Positions 32,248 to 43,794 of a stretch of 64,000 nucleotides of DNA are shown here, one piece after another. The position numbers were made by a program, and so were the translations under genes. The stretch comes from Tetrapyrgos nigripes (Eukaryota; Basidiomycota; Agaricomycetes; Agaricales; Campanellaceae). Below the pieces are notes generated by a model. The model ran no database searches and was not told the origin of the DNA. It was given only the letters and a program-made list of their open reading frames with translations. Position 1 is the first letter of the stretch; the number at the start of each line of letters is the position of its first letter. Where the stretch lies: the NCBI GenBank assembly GCA_013368315.1, contig JAACJM010000024.1:372001-436000 (forward strand). The letters run 5' to 3'.

Positions 32248-33062
32248 ATGTCGTCGTCTTCAGAGAGGTCCAATGAAAAGGCTCACCAGGAGTTGTATGA
32301 TGCTGGCGTGGTCTACCGGCGGAAAGTGATGGTATGTTCGCCTTACATGGAGCGTATGGGGCTGTTCTCAATGCTAGACGATTAAGGGTGATGACTATGT
32401 CGACAATCAACTTCAGAAGGTTTGATCATCACCATAGCGTAACTGTTCTACTTTTTGAGTCGTCTCACCATATACCAGGGAGTTTCAGAGTTTATGAAGC
32501 CAATGCAGCAAGTGAGTTTCGGCGTTGACATGTTAACTCTACTGTTCCTGACCTGCGTTCAGTTGACTACGGAGGTAACTATTCCCTTCTATGTTACTGT
32601 TCTCCTTTGACCTTACCCCGTTTCAGGTTGGTTGGGGTATCATTTGGACAAGGCCAGGACTTGAACTTAAGCAACGCAGTCTCATCAACATCGCTTTATT
32701 GGCTTTGCAAACTAAAGAAACCGAGGTTAGTACTTATGTACGAGCTCATGATAATCTTTCAGGTTACTTACTGGTGTTTCAGCTTGCTGCGCATGTACGG
32801 TAAGATGAGCTTTCTCAGTCTGAAGAGTAAGGATAATCAATGCCTTTCAAGTGGTGCAGTGAACAACGGCGCAACTGAAATTGAGATCAGAGAAACACTC
32901 CTTCACGCAGCCGTCTATGTACGCCTTCTCTTCTCTCGTCTCTGAGAGCTCACCAACCCTTGTGCATTCTAGTGCGGTATCCCGACTGGAATGGAAAGCT
33001 TTAGGATCGCGGAAGCTGCTTTGAAGAAACTCAAAGCTGAGGGACTACTTCCCTCTAATTGA
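32248..33062 (+). CDS. Carboxymuconolactone decarboxylase-family protein
   Basis: Eight small exons (32248-32331, 32387-32419, 32479-32511, 32563-32574, 32627-32725, 32783-32799, 32852-32918, 32973-33062) join to 144 residues. The protein has the CMD/AhpD-like order: YRRKVMGDDYV near the start, GWGIIWTRPGLELKQRSLIN, then LAAHVRGAVNNGATEIEIRE, TLLHAAVYCGIP and KKLKAEGLLPSN. This matches 4-carboxymuconolactone decarboxylase (PF02627), a 125-150-residue all-helical protein of the beta-ketoadipate route for protocatechuate breakdown, or a related small-ring decarboxylase. The exon of 12 nt (LTTE) and the exon of 17 nt are supported because all joins keep frame and family motifs. The flanking cyclase fragment also hints at aromatic catabolism. 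Confidence 0.85.
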
Positions 33063-33839
33063 TTGGACAGAAGCAAGACAGAAGGAACGCAATCTACACT
33101 GTTCGTGAGTAGGCAATCGTTAAATATAAGTGGATATCTATGAATATCGCTACATCATCCTCCCTGGCGTTCTGGAGTAGACACTTCTCAGTAGCCAGCT
33201 GACTTGATCAGGCCTGACCCTTTTCACACCAATTGGAAAGGTTCTTGAATAAGCATACCGGTCCCATAGGCTTTTATAGCGTCTGTGGGACGAGCAAATG
33301 TCTTAGAACTGACATGACTCTGACCCTACCACGCATTCCGTCTAGAAGGCATTCTCGCCTCACTAATCCTTATCATGCCATTCACAACTTGACACTCTTG
33401 CAGCAGGCTTTGTTCTGGTCGGGCTGGCTCGTGAGTCCACTACTCGTCTAATAATAGCTGCTAGCTTTGACCATTGATTAGGCTTGGATCTCTGATTGTA
33501 CGAATTGTATATTCGAAAAACCCAACTGGTGCTCATTTCGAGTCTTAGCTTACGACTTCTTCTGCGTTTCTTTGACCGTACTCAGGTTCGCTATATTCAA
33601 ATAATTTGCGTCCATCAAGTCTGACAAAGTGGCAGACTTAATGACCAGTTCGGTCAAGAGTCTATTCATGCCCAGGATGCCGTTTTTTTGCCGGATGCAG
33701 AATTGAAGAATATCACGACACTGTAGACGGCTCTCAGGTTGTCCGCTTGCATCACACCGTCCAGTCCCTGACCATAGGCGTGATGGGAGATAGAGAACTT
33801 CAAGTTGGGGCTTTCTTCATTTCATAACTGCCGGCGAAG
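33063..33839. other. Non-coding or heavily decayed region
   Basis: Short readable pieces such as AQDAVFLPDAELKNI occur but could not be linked to a family. It may be the decayed front part of the F-box relic that follows. Confidence 0.3.
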
Positions 33840-34330
33840 ACCGTAGATCATCCAACTTCGCTCGCTCTAACAAAACTACCTTTCGAGGACATCATTACTC
33901 TTCTCAAGCTGCTTCCGTCCCTCATTGTTCTGACCTTCTATGTCAAATGGCGAGACGCAGGATTCTCAGGCTGTCCAGAAATTAAACTTTCCTTCACCAG
34001 CCAATTCTTCGAGTCCCTTACCATCGACCCCATAGCGATAGCAGCTGTTTTCCTCGCTTGAAAGAGCTTGATCTGCGATTCTACAACATGTGCATTCCCT
34101 ACACCGGCATTTGCCAGCATGATTCGGCCTCGCTGGGTACCTGACGCTACGCAGACGAGCAGAATAGGCATTGATAGTACATAGCCTGACTTGCGCCACT
34201 GTCCGTCCCCCTTGGAAAAAGGATGACGAGGACTTGACGAAGCTGGACTGGGAGGAGACTTTGTGAGGCTCGAGACCACCGGGCTTATGTGTCTTGGCCT
34301 TGAAGGCTTGGGATCTAAGTTGGTAAGTTG
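33840..34330 (+). pseudogene. Relic of an F-box/LRR gene (C-terminal part)
   Basis: Across different frames the plus strand reads LTKLPFEDIITLLKLLPSLI, then FPRLKELDLRFYNMC, then DDEDLTKLDWEETL. These correspond in order to LLPRLKELDMRFF and DSEKLDWEESL in the F-box pseudogene at 17051-18669. Stops and frame changes separate them, so only a degraded 3' part of a related gene remains, in opposite orientation to the other copy. Confidence 0.55.
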
Positions 34331-34788
34331 AGCGTAGTAATGGTTGATGTTATGACTTAGGTATATCAAAGTGATCATCCTGGTACCTCGTACTAGTTGT
34401 CTTGTCATTGTATTACCACCAATATGAAAAATGAAGTGTGAAGTAAAATCAGTCCCAACGCTATCAGAAACCAGTTCAGAGAAACATAGCACCTAAAAGT
34501 CAGCGTGGATACAGTGACCGACAAAACTGATGTCACCCCCGTGACCAGATTCAATTCAAAAACTAGGGCTGCGGGAAAAAGTCCCCTCAAGTTTTTCCCC
34601 GGTTCGGAACAGGTATGTCCTCTGAAGAGGGTGTTCGGAACTGTTCGGAACTCCACGTGATCGAAAAAACGTGATTTTTCAGGCAGTGCCGCCCAAGGAC
34701 CCGCCCGGCGTCCAGCGAAGTATTTGACGACACTAGTACATTGAACAGGTGTAATATATGTATAGAGTATAATAATTAGAAGAATTGA
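34331..34788. other. Flank downstream of the hAT transposase gene
   Basis: Non-coding. It includes a G/C-rich stretch starting tagggctgcgggaaaa (34564) that could be a hAT 3' terminus, but no matching inverted copy was found in the window. Confidence 0.3.
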
Positions 34789-37324
34789 CTACACCGCAGC
34801 CAGGAACGATGAAATTCGTGCAGTAGAAAAGTCATTATCCTCGCCTGACACAGGAACATGATCCAAGGACTGGAAATGGACAGAAGGAGAAGGATCTGGG
34901 GCTGCGGAAGCCTCTCCCTCAGCAAACACTGCAAGCAAGATATCGGAATCATGGTTGATAAACTTGGCCACTGACAAAAGTGACCTGGTGTCTTTAACGA
35001 CCAAGCTCGGATCCACTGCTGGTTCCTTCTTCACATTTGATTCGTCATCTGAGAGCCAGGAATCGTCTTCAGCTTCTGGCACCTCCTCACTACCATCCAC
35101 CTTCTCTATATCTCCGGTGCGTTTTTCTGATGCTTTGCCGCTGTAGAGCTTGTGCTTGAGATGATGAAACTTCTTCAGTTTGATGGGACCCTGCGCAGCC
35201 TTTGACCTAGCCTGTAAATGTTGAGAACGATCACTGAAGAAGAACGAAAATAGGACGTACAATTTTCTCCTCCTGACGATAAAATTGATAAACCATGGTC
35301 TTACCTCCCATCGTCTCAACGGACATGCTGCTACGGTTTGCTGGCGTGAAGGCAGTAAATGTGGAACCGGTGTGCTCATCTGCCATCGAATTAACTCGTA
35401 TAGCATAAAGCTTAATTGCAACATGCTGATGAGGATTCTTGTCAGTTTCTCACAGTCTGAAAATGATTTGCAACACGTACAGGTAGAATGACTGCAGTAC
35501 CATCATTAGTGAGACAGTTCCTCCACCAAATTATGATTTCCTCTGTTGAGGCGTCGCGTGGGAAAGGGTTGTTGAAAGGATATCGTCCTCGTGAATAGGC
35601 CTTGAGCTCTGTTGAGAGAGCATTAAGGAGGTCTTGAGCACGGCCTTTCCAAACCGTAAACTCGTTTCGTTGGCCATAGCGAGCTTCATTAGCAGCAATT
35701 TCGAAAAGATATTTGAATACAAAACAGTACAGGCGTGGAAGTCGGATGCCTGTTTCTTCCAAACGAGATACAGTGTCAGGGTCGGTGGGTTCAAGAGGAT
35801 TGATGTCGGAATCCTTGAAGAGGTCTGAAGAAAGATAGCCTGAAAGAAACAATGAGCGGAGATAAAATGAAAGGTGAAATAACAACGCACCTGCATTCAA
35901 GTAAGCAGCAACAAGATATACCCTGTTGTAAAGCCTTCCTCCTGGACCAAAAAGCTGCCCCTGGCGGCGGTTCAGAATGTCCAGAATGTCGTCTTGTACT
36001 TCTTGTGGGTAACTGTTATCCGAGTCCTTGACGATCCGTTCAATTTCGAAACATGCCGCATGCCAAAAAATAAACACATCAGCGGGATTTGCATCGTTGG
36101 ATTCCAAACAGGTCAACGACTTTGCAATTGGAAGGCCTACTGAAACCAGCCGCTCAAGATCATCCTCAAATTTCCGGGCCTTGAAGCTATGGCTTGTTGG
36201 CTGAAAGTAGTCCTTATAATCCTGCAAGAAAACATATAAAAGTTAATCAAAACTAGTGTATGATGCAATGTAATACACACAAATTCAAAGTGTTGAGGTA
36301 TCTGGAAAACTTTTTGGAGAGCTGGGAGTGTCCGCTGCACTGAAAGACTTGACAGAGTAATGGTTACAAATTGTGTCTTTCCGATAGACTCGAGACTGGC
36401 TCCGGATTGCAGTTGGTGTCTGGCAGCTTTTAACAAGGATTTGGCAGCGTGAGACCTTTTGAACGTCTTGAGAGTAGAACGGACAATCTTGATGGTCTGT
36501 AAAGTACTCGTTCAGTGGGTGGTTTGCATAACAAGTGTCATAGTACTCACTTCTTCAAAGTATTTTAATTTGACAATATCCTTGTTGGTGTTATTGAGAT
36601 GATGGCAAATATCAGTATGTGAGGATACTGTTGGTGCAGTAACTGGCGAGCAAGAAGCGTATTGCCTGTGCTATCACTGCAAGTAGCGCAGAAACACTCA
36701 GGACCGATTCTCTCAATCCACTGAGATGATGTAAGCAGCGATACCAAATTGGGAAGTGCCAGCTCACCGCTTTGACCAAGCCCTTAATTCACTCTGCAGT
36801 GTGCACTTCGTCGGTCGCATATCTCACTTCCAGCAAGTAAACATGCCTCTTCATGTTTGAAACATGAATGGTGAAATATGCCTCATCACTCTTGGTGCTG
36901 CCGTCAAATGATGCCGTCAAATTATGTTCATTTGCGAGCCTTGCAAGGACGGTTCTCAAGATTGCGACTTCTTGACCTGGAAGGAAGATTTCGTCAAGTC
37001 TAGTATGTGTTGGCATCTTGTATGTTCGGTCTGCAAGGATGAAGGCACGACGGAAGGATGGAGACTTGATTTGTGTTGAAGGCAGGGCCGAGAAATGTAC
37101 AGTGAGTTCTTTGTCAATCATGGTGTGTCGTTGCTCTCGACTGAGCTTTTTAGCTTCCTCCATCCAATTTCCCATTATCGGATTGTCGGAAACTGGCTTC
37201 ACTTTCTTCTGCTTCGGCTCTTTCACACTGTCCTGGTTTCCCTCCTGCAGCTGTTCTACCACAGTTGATGGTGCCTTACAAAGGAGGATTTTGTTGGCCT
37301 TCTCTAGTCTTGTGGTTTTCCATA
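34789..37324 (-). pseudogene. hAT-superfamily (DUF659-type) transposase, 5'-truncated
   Basis: Coding pieces on the minus strand read, in order: RLEKANKILLCKAPSTVV, the DUF659 start (LTASFDGSTKSDEAYFTIHV, LLEVRYATDEVHTAEW), the second catalytic region (IERIGPECFCATCSDSTGN, LHQQYPHIL), a helical insertion domain, and the hAT C-terminal dimerisation segment (IKLYAIRVNSMADEHTGSTF, PANRSSMSVETMG), with the stop at 34789. Introns of about 50-75 nt separate them. hAT transposases move by cut and paste with 8-bp duplications. The N-terminal BED zinc finger is not present: the gene abuts the left terminus of the helicase/DUF6589 element at 37325, so it appears to have been cut there. The open frame continues by chance for about 150 bp into that element. 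Not expected to be active. Confidence 0.7.
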
Positions 37325-37358
37325 GACGCGGGCAGCGCTGCAAAATTATGACATAATC
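37325..37358 (+). repeat. Left terminal inverted repeat of the helicase/DUF6589 element
   Basis: GACGCGGGCAGCGCTG plus about 18 bp. It is the reverse complement of 43795-43828 with few mismatches. Preceded by TA. Confidence 0.8.
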
Positions 37359-37495
37359 TCGCAGGCTCCCACACCCTTTAGCCTTAATGCGGTCAACATG
37401 TCTTTTGCTTTTACCATCATCTTTTAGCTCTCCTTCTCCGTACCCAGCCCTTATTTCGCTTTCATTACCCGCCAAACTTATTCAATTTCATCAAT

Positions 37496-39681
37496 ATGCC
37501 TTCAAAGCCTTCCTGGACGGACGCCTCTGGCTTGGAAGCCCTCAAACTTGTTGTATCTCGCTGTATTCCTCAATGGCCGAATGGACTTCATGACTACCAA
37601 GTAGTACCACTCTCTCTGGTTTTGAATCAAGAACACGTACTTTTCTTTACTGGCACTGGGTCTGGGAAGGCAGCGCTTTTCATGATACCACTCATCGTGC
37701 ACCGAGAGCTTGCTCAACATCCCGAGGATTATCCTTCCTTTCCTGTCAAGAAGGATGCTGTAGCGATCGTGATTACACCCTTGAAAGGCCTAGCAAGTAG
37801 TCTTGTAAGTATATAGTTATGATAATACATATAATTTGTTCTCATCCTTTCCTGAGATCCACGATGGTGAACGTTTTGGTCTACGCGGTCTTTCGTACTG
37901 CTGCGAAACCATCACAGAATATCGAGTTCGCAAGAAGCAAGACCTTGTCAAGCTCATCTGTGCATGTCAGTCTTGGGACTTGATTTGTATCGACCCAGAA
38001 CACCTCGCAAGTCCGGAATGGCGATGCATCATGCGGAACGAAAACTTTATCAACAATCTGATCCTCTTTGCTGTTGATGAAGCGCATATGATCTGGAGGT
38101 GGTCACCCAATTTCCGCCCTGTGTTCGGTGACATTGGAGCTCTTGCTTCAGGATTTCTGCCCCACAATGTTCCCATCATCGCTCTCACTGCTACCTGTGC
38201 ACCTGGTCGAGATACAGCAGAGCTTTGCCGGTCTCTTGGACTTGTAGGCGATCATTACCATCTAATTCGGCGCTCCAATGAGCAGACCAACATGCACATT
38301 TCCCTAGAAATCATGCAACGTGTACCTGGTCACCCTAAATATAGCCAGCTTCTCGAATATGTGCGCAGCGGCTGTAAAACTGTCATTCATGTCAAAACAA
38401 TTCCCACCGCATACGCCATCTATGAATTCCTTTGGGATTATATCCCCAAAAACTCGGATCCTACCATCAGTCGACTCCGTCGTATGAGGATGTATCATGC
38501 CCTCTGTCTAGACGACTATAACAGAGAGACTTTTCATTTCATTGACTCGGATCCGGAATTGCAGATTGTTATTGCAACTGTCGGATTCAGTCTCGGCATG
38601 AACTGCATGAGGATCCTCGATAGCATCACATATGAGTTTCCAGAAGACCTTGATGACTTCGTACAACAGGGAGGAAGAGGAGGCCGGGATCCAACTGTTA
38701 AATGTCGTAGTATTGCAATGGTTTCTCCCAATACTGTAAGGGCTGCTCAGGAATTTCAAGGTAAGTAATTTCGTTCATTGACTTTTCTTTTCCTATTACT
38801 TACTTCTATTGTTAGCATCAAATCAGAATACCACCACCGTATCGAAATCAAAAAAGAAGACTGCGGAACCTATGCAAGAAAGCAAGGCACGCTTCATTGT
38901 AGAGTCCACTTGTCACACCTCGTTTATTAACGGCTGGTATGGCAATTCTGGTGACTTCTCACTTCTTGATTGCAAAGAAGCTGGCCGGGAAGTCTTTTGC
39001 AATCTCTGTACCAAGCGCTATGGTATTTCCTACATCTTTGATCCACCGTCAACCTCACCTCGTCTTTCTTGGCTTCCCCTCGTGATCCAGACCCCCTCGA
39101 AATCGAAGCAACATCGCCAATCTGCAAAGCACCTGGGAAAGAAGGAAAGGATAAGTATGCGAAAGTGGTTAGTGGACTTTCAGGAGCTTGTTTGGAGTCA
39201 GTTCGTCCCAAAAATGGCTGGTCTCTGTAACGAGCCTATTGAGAGGTTCTTTTCAGATGGCATCATCGAGGATATCCTTGACAATTTCCTCATCATTGAT
39301 TCCCTCGACTCTCTCATTACCATTCTTAACCGACACTCATGGAAGTACATGGAATTCAAATCGGAGTCACTGTTTCGCCTTCTCACATCCTTCCAAACAT
39401 TTATTCAGACAGAACGAGAGGAAGTTAGAGCTCAAAGAAGTGGAAATAAAACAAAGACCCGGAGGAAACAGTTAGTATTGGATACAGATGACGAGGAAAA
39501 CAAGGCAGAGTCAAGTGAAGGACTAGACTCGGAGATATTCAATGAAGTCCCTGAACCGTCTAATTCCACACCAGCTCAACATCCCAGACCAAAACCTCAT
39601 GCACGCGCTCCTCGCAAATCACAGCCTACAGTAGCTGATTGGTCTGCTACTTATGGGCCTACAAGACGAAAGCGTAACTAG
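37496..39681 (+). CDS. RecQ-like superfamily 2 helicase of the element
   Basis: Three exons (37496-37804, 37857-38760, 38816-39681) give 692 residues. Motifs in order: Walker A-like TGTGSGKAALFMIP (about residue 47), VITPLKGLASSL (Ia), DEAH box in LFAVDEAHMIWRWSPNFRP, motif III ALTATCAPG, the C-terminal helicase domain with IVIATVGFSLGMN, and arginine-finger motif VI QQGGRGGRDP. A cysteine-bearing tail (CNLCTKRYGIS) and a basic C-terminus follow. The domain order is that of RecQ-like helicases encoded by basidiomycete mobile elements. Walker A has Ala where Thr/Ser should follow the Lys, which would weaken magnesium/ATP binding. The gene lies just inside the left inverted repeat and converges on the DUF6589 gene, with 29 bp between their stop codons. 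A role in element replication or excision is inferred. Confidence 0.85.
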
Positions 39682-39710
39682 GTGAGAGAAATAAAATATA
39701 TTTGCTATTT

Positions 39711-42700
39711 TTATTCATAACTTTCATCTGAACTAGAATGCCTATCGGAGTCACTACCAAGTGCGTTGAATACTTCCAAATTGTTTTGACTTCCTTCATC
39801 ACTCCTATCATCGTCACAAACTTCACTTTCAAAACTGATGGGTTCTTCATCTGACTCGACTTCTTTCACAGATGAACCCGAGGTTTCGTTATTGGATTCT
39901 ACGGTACTGTTTGATCCAGACTTGTAGTCGGATGACTGAGAAGCTTGATCGGGAGTATCGGATGGGAATAAAGAATCAGCAGACTCAGGATGTGAATGTT
40001 CGTGTACTTCAATAGTGGAATAGGAATGTTGTTTCTCCTCCTCAATTGCTGCGATGAATTTTGCGTGAGAAGATGTCTTCTTAATGAATGCTTGAAGTTT
40101 CCCTTCTCGGCCTAGTCGCCTGTACCCGACACTGAGTAAATCTGTTGCGATATGTCCCGGGTATGTCCGTCCAGATCGAAACAAGTGAAGTTCGGTGGCT
40201 TTGAACTCCTTCTGTAAGACGTGAATTTCGGGTTTGCTGGAAGGAGATGTGTGAGTGTTGGATCGATGCTTGAGTCCGAGTGCTGATTCCCAAACATGGC
40301 CAGATTTTCTGAAATTGTTCACATTGGGTCCGATGATGTTGCGATAGTAGGGTGAATCAAAATCTCCTCCAGACTTGTCCACCATCTCTTGAAGGCCGTG
40401 GTTGTTGTGTTCTTGCATAATATCTCTTTCTTGCCAAGCTGCACCAAATTTGACGAGGTAATTGTTGAGGATACCTGTGCGTAGTGCAGGAGACGACTCA
40501 TACTCCAACAGACAATGAAGCTCCAGAAGATACGATACATACTGCTGATGTGTAGAGCCACAAAACATGAAGATCCATATCTATACAAACAATTAGGATT
40601 AATATCGTCTTGACATCAATATGATTTACTTACTGTAAGCTGCTGCATCACTGTTCCAACGTCACCGTCCTTGATCGCATACTTGAGGAGCAACCAAGAG
40701 CCGAACTGCATCTTGAATAGGATGGAGTTTGCGAGACTGCGATCTCCGTCGAAAGTTTCAGGATCCTTTGACTTGGAAGATTCGTCATACTGTAATTGCT
40801 CCTCTGAAGGATTCAACACAGAAGACGAAAGCCATTGATTGCCACTCTTTATCTGCAGTTCCTTCTCTTTGAGCTCAGATCGGCGACGAGTAGAAAGGAC
40901 TCGCTCATAACCACCAATTGAAGCATACATCTGAATAGTCCGACTTCCAATAGATAACAAAGTATCAAGTGTCGGTAGCTCATTCTTCTGCGAAAGCTCA
41001 TGAAAGTGTGCCTGTAGGTCATCAACGCCAAGAAGGACCCTGAATAAAAGGTGAATAATTGTTTGTATGAGTGAAGAGTTGTCCACTAACCTCCAACAAT
41101 CAAGAATTTGTGCAATCCAAATTATTTCCAGGGCACGAATGGTAGGGTAGTGGTCACACTCCTTGAGGTTAGCCGGTCGTTTGAATCCGCAGAGCTGGTA
41201 AAGCTTAGATAGCGAAGACAGATCTGTAGATGTGCGTGGACCAAAATGTTCTTGTGCGATAGCTTTGACTCCTTTGTCCTTAGTATGCCAACCGTCGACA
41301 TGGCCAATTTTGTTGCGAAGCGTAGCACGGTTGCTTTTGGGAGACGTGGGTGTGAGATATTTTTGAAGATTCAAGAATGTTGCAAATGTGGCTCCATCAC
41401 CAGAAATAGTTTCCAGTGTTGTTTCATCAGCACCTCCAGCCGTAAATCCAACCTGCTCATCAAAATCCCTAAAACATCGTGCTAAACCATGAACCTCAAC
41501 CTCTTTCTCCGAGTTGGTACCAAGTGGTTGGGTGTTGGACGTTCGATCTTCTCGTAAGCGATGAAGGGCAACAGGCGATGAGCGAAAGCATTCAGAGATG
41601 GATTTTGAGTACAACGAGAGTTCAGGAATGTGGTCAACAAGTGTTTTGACAACATATAGGGTCTGCGAGTCGTGATGATTCTGCCAATTGACATGATTCC
41701 AGAGTTTGTCGATGGTTAATTTGGAACGCGGGTTCTTGGATATGCGGGAAAGATAATCCTTAAGATCCCATGCTCCTGGTGGGCAATCTTCGAGGTCGAT
41801 TTCTGTTGCCGCTGTACCAGTCTTCATCACTGTCTTCTGAAGAAGTCTGCCCCCCTCGTGAACAGTCAGATTTCGCTGAATGTTATCAAGAACGTATGTC
41901 TTCTTTACTTCATTACGTGAGGCTTCTTCAATGGTTGAACGTTGCATGTGTTCTCGATCTTTTTCTGTCAAGCTTTCGACCAATGAACGGACAGTTGTAT
42001 CGTTCGAGGCAAGGCCCATGCGACAGAGCCATCGTTTGATATTGATGTGGACCTGGCATGAGAAAAGTTGTACCCCAAGGTGTATAGGTAGGTATCCGTT
42101 GACGAATCGATTATGACCAACAACGAGAGCGTTAATAGCAACGAAAATGCGCTGTAGAATTATCAGAACCTAAGTACTCAGCAAATAATAGTATGTATCA
42201 CTCACGATCTCAGCTGGCCTATACTTTCGCTCTACAGGAGCACCTTTTCGACGAGGATTCGCAAGGTATTGGATGAAGCCGTGTAAGAATGGCGTCCGTC
42301 GTTTGAATGTAGCAACGGCTCGGGAAGGAGTATAGGAATGAATGTCGTGCCAAGTAACTTCACCAACAGGCATACGAGCAGGCTGATCCTCAGGAAATTC
42401 TCCAGGGTCAGAGTTTGTCGTTAAGATGGAGATATCTTTGAATGCCCGAGTTGCACAGAGTTGCGCCGCAAATGATGATATTGCGGGACGTGCATAAGGA
42501 ATGTTGGCTGGATCTCCATCCAGTTGGAATTGCTTTGCACACTCGCCTTGGGGATCTGAGCTGCGGTACGATGGTTGGCCATGTGGATGATTATACATCT
42601 TCCGAATGATATGAATAGCGTTGACAGATGAATTGCCCTGAAGAAATCGACAAATGGCGTCTCGATGATATTGTTGCTGGTAGTCTTTCTCGCGTTTGAT

Positions 42701-43045
42701 GCCCTTGTGCCAGAAGAGATACTGAAGAAACTCGCCAATAGTATCAAAGTCTTCGGAGATTGCAAGGAGATGCTTGTTGACATTTTCCAACTTCTCGAGA
42801 AGCTTTTCGAGGGAAGAACGTTTCCGTTTGTGTAATCGAAGGGGAGGGTGCTCTGGAATATTCTCTTTGGACAGGATTTGCGAAGGCTTCTGAGGATCAG
42901 GTCTCGGAGATGACCCTGAATGATGAGAAGTAGCTGTTGAAGTATCTTTTGATAGAAGGAGGATAGGGCTGTCCAGCGTTGTGTTGTAAGATGGTAATGT
43001 TAAGCAGGCATGGTACGGCTTGTACACTACTAAATGCAGTGGCAA
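39711..43045 (-). CDS. DUF6589-domain protein, candidate transposase/recombinase of the element
   Basis: Four exons are clear (about 43045-42206, 42151-41091, 41039-40634, 40580-39711), with phase-0 or frame-keeping joins, for roughly 1050 residues. The N-terminal part carries IGEFLQYLFWHKGIKRE, and the centre has YLPIHLGVQLFSCQVHINIK. The core has ISGDGATFATFLNLQKYL, KIGHVDGWHTKDKGVKAIAQ, HFGPRTSTDLSSLSKL, FKRPANLKECDHYPTIRALE and IWIAQILDCWR, the recognisable DUF6589 signature. The Asp in GDG, the Asp/His in VDGWH and later acidic residues are candidate metal ligands (inference). The tail is acidic and Ser-rich. DUF6589 is multicopy in mushroom genomes and has no proven function. The true start is unclear: no in-frame ATG was found at the 5' end, so another 5' exon is likely. 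Confidence 0.75.
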
Positions 43046-43310
43046 CTACGCAACTTACCTGTGGATAAAGAGTAGCTTGTAAGGCTTGTTAGAGGCTTGT
43101 AGAGCTATGTGGGTTAAGTATGAAACTTTTTTATTAGGAGGACTATCTACAAATCCTTATATACCTTTGAGGAGGTACAAATACATGTAAACTAATACTA
43201 GTGTAACAATAAGATTCTATTGTACTTGATAGAACAATGCTGGTTTCGTACACTATTGTCGTACTACACTTATTGTCTATATAATCTTATTGTTCTATTT
43301 ATAACTACTA

Positions 43311-43690
43311 CTATTGTTCTACATAGATGTTGTTAATGGCTGCAACTGAATGCGCCAATTCAACAGGTAAAGATGGTGAAAATGATTCCACCAGTGTATC
43401 GGGAGAACCGGGATCAATGTCCATGAAATCAAGCGGACCAAGTTGGCTATCATGGGTGCAGCCCAGAGTACGAGGCACGAGAGTATCTGTAAGCGAGTTT
43501 GGACTGGTGAACATGTTTGTAGGAGTAAGAGATGTCGCATTCATGTCAAATTGTGCAGAAAGAGGGGATATGGTGACAGTGGAAGCTGGTAAAGAGATGC
43601 ATTTGTAGGAGTAACAGGTAGAGCCGGTATATCTGCGAGAGTTAGGTAATTTCTCCGCGGTTTTTTACGTTTTGACGTGTTTTCTGACAT
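43311..43690 (-). CDS. Small accessory ORF at the right end of the element
   Basis: From the ATG at 43690 the minus strand reads MSENTSKRKKPRRNYLTLAD (basic, nuclear-localisation-like) for 49 codons. A second open frame overlaps (MNATSLTPTNMFTSPNSLTD..., DIDPGSPDTLVESF) and ends at 43311. Whether an intron or a frameshift joins them is unresolved; both contain a TPTN motif. It sits directly inside the right inverted repeat in the same orientation as the DUF6589 gene, so it may be the missing 5' exon of that gene or a separate small protein. Confidence 0.4.
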
Positions 43691-43794
43691 GGCGTGTTCA
43701 ATAAGATGCTTTCCGAGTGTCAAAGAGACCAAAATGAAGCTAGAGAGCGCGTCGACGATGGCAGATGGCAAGTAAGGGGTCGTGAGAACTTAGT

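Noticed and set aside
37325..37475. Continuation of the hAT frame into the element (AKGCGSLRDYVIILQRCPRLW), which looks a little like a BED zinc finger
   Set aside because: This stretch is the inverted repeat and leader of the helicase element and has an inverted copy at 43795-43828; the open frame is probably coincidental, although the alternative was kept as a refuting test.
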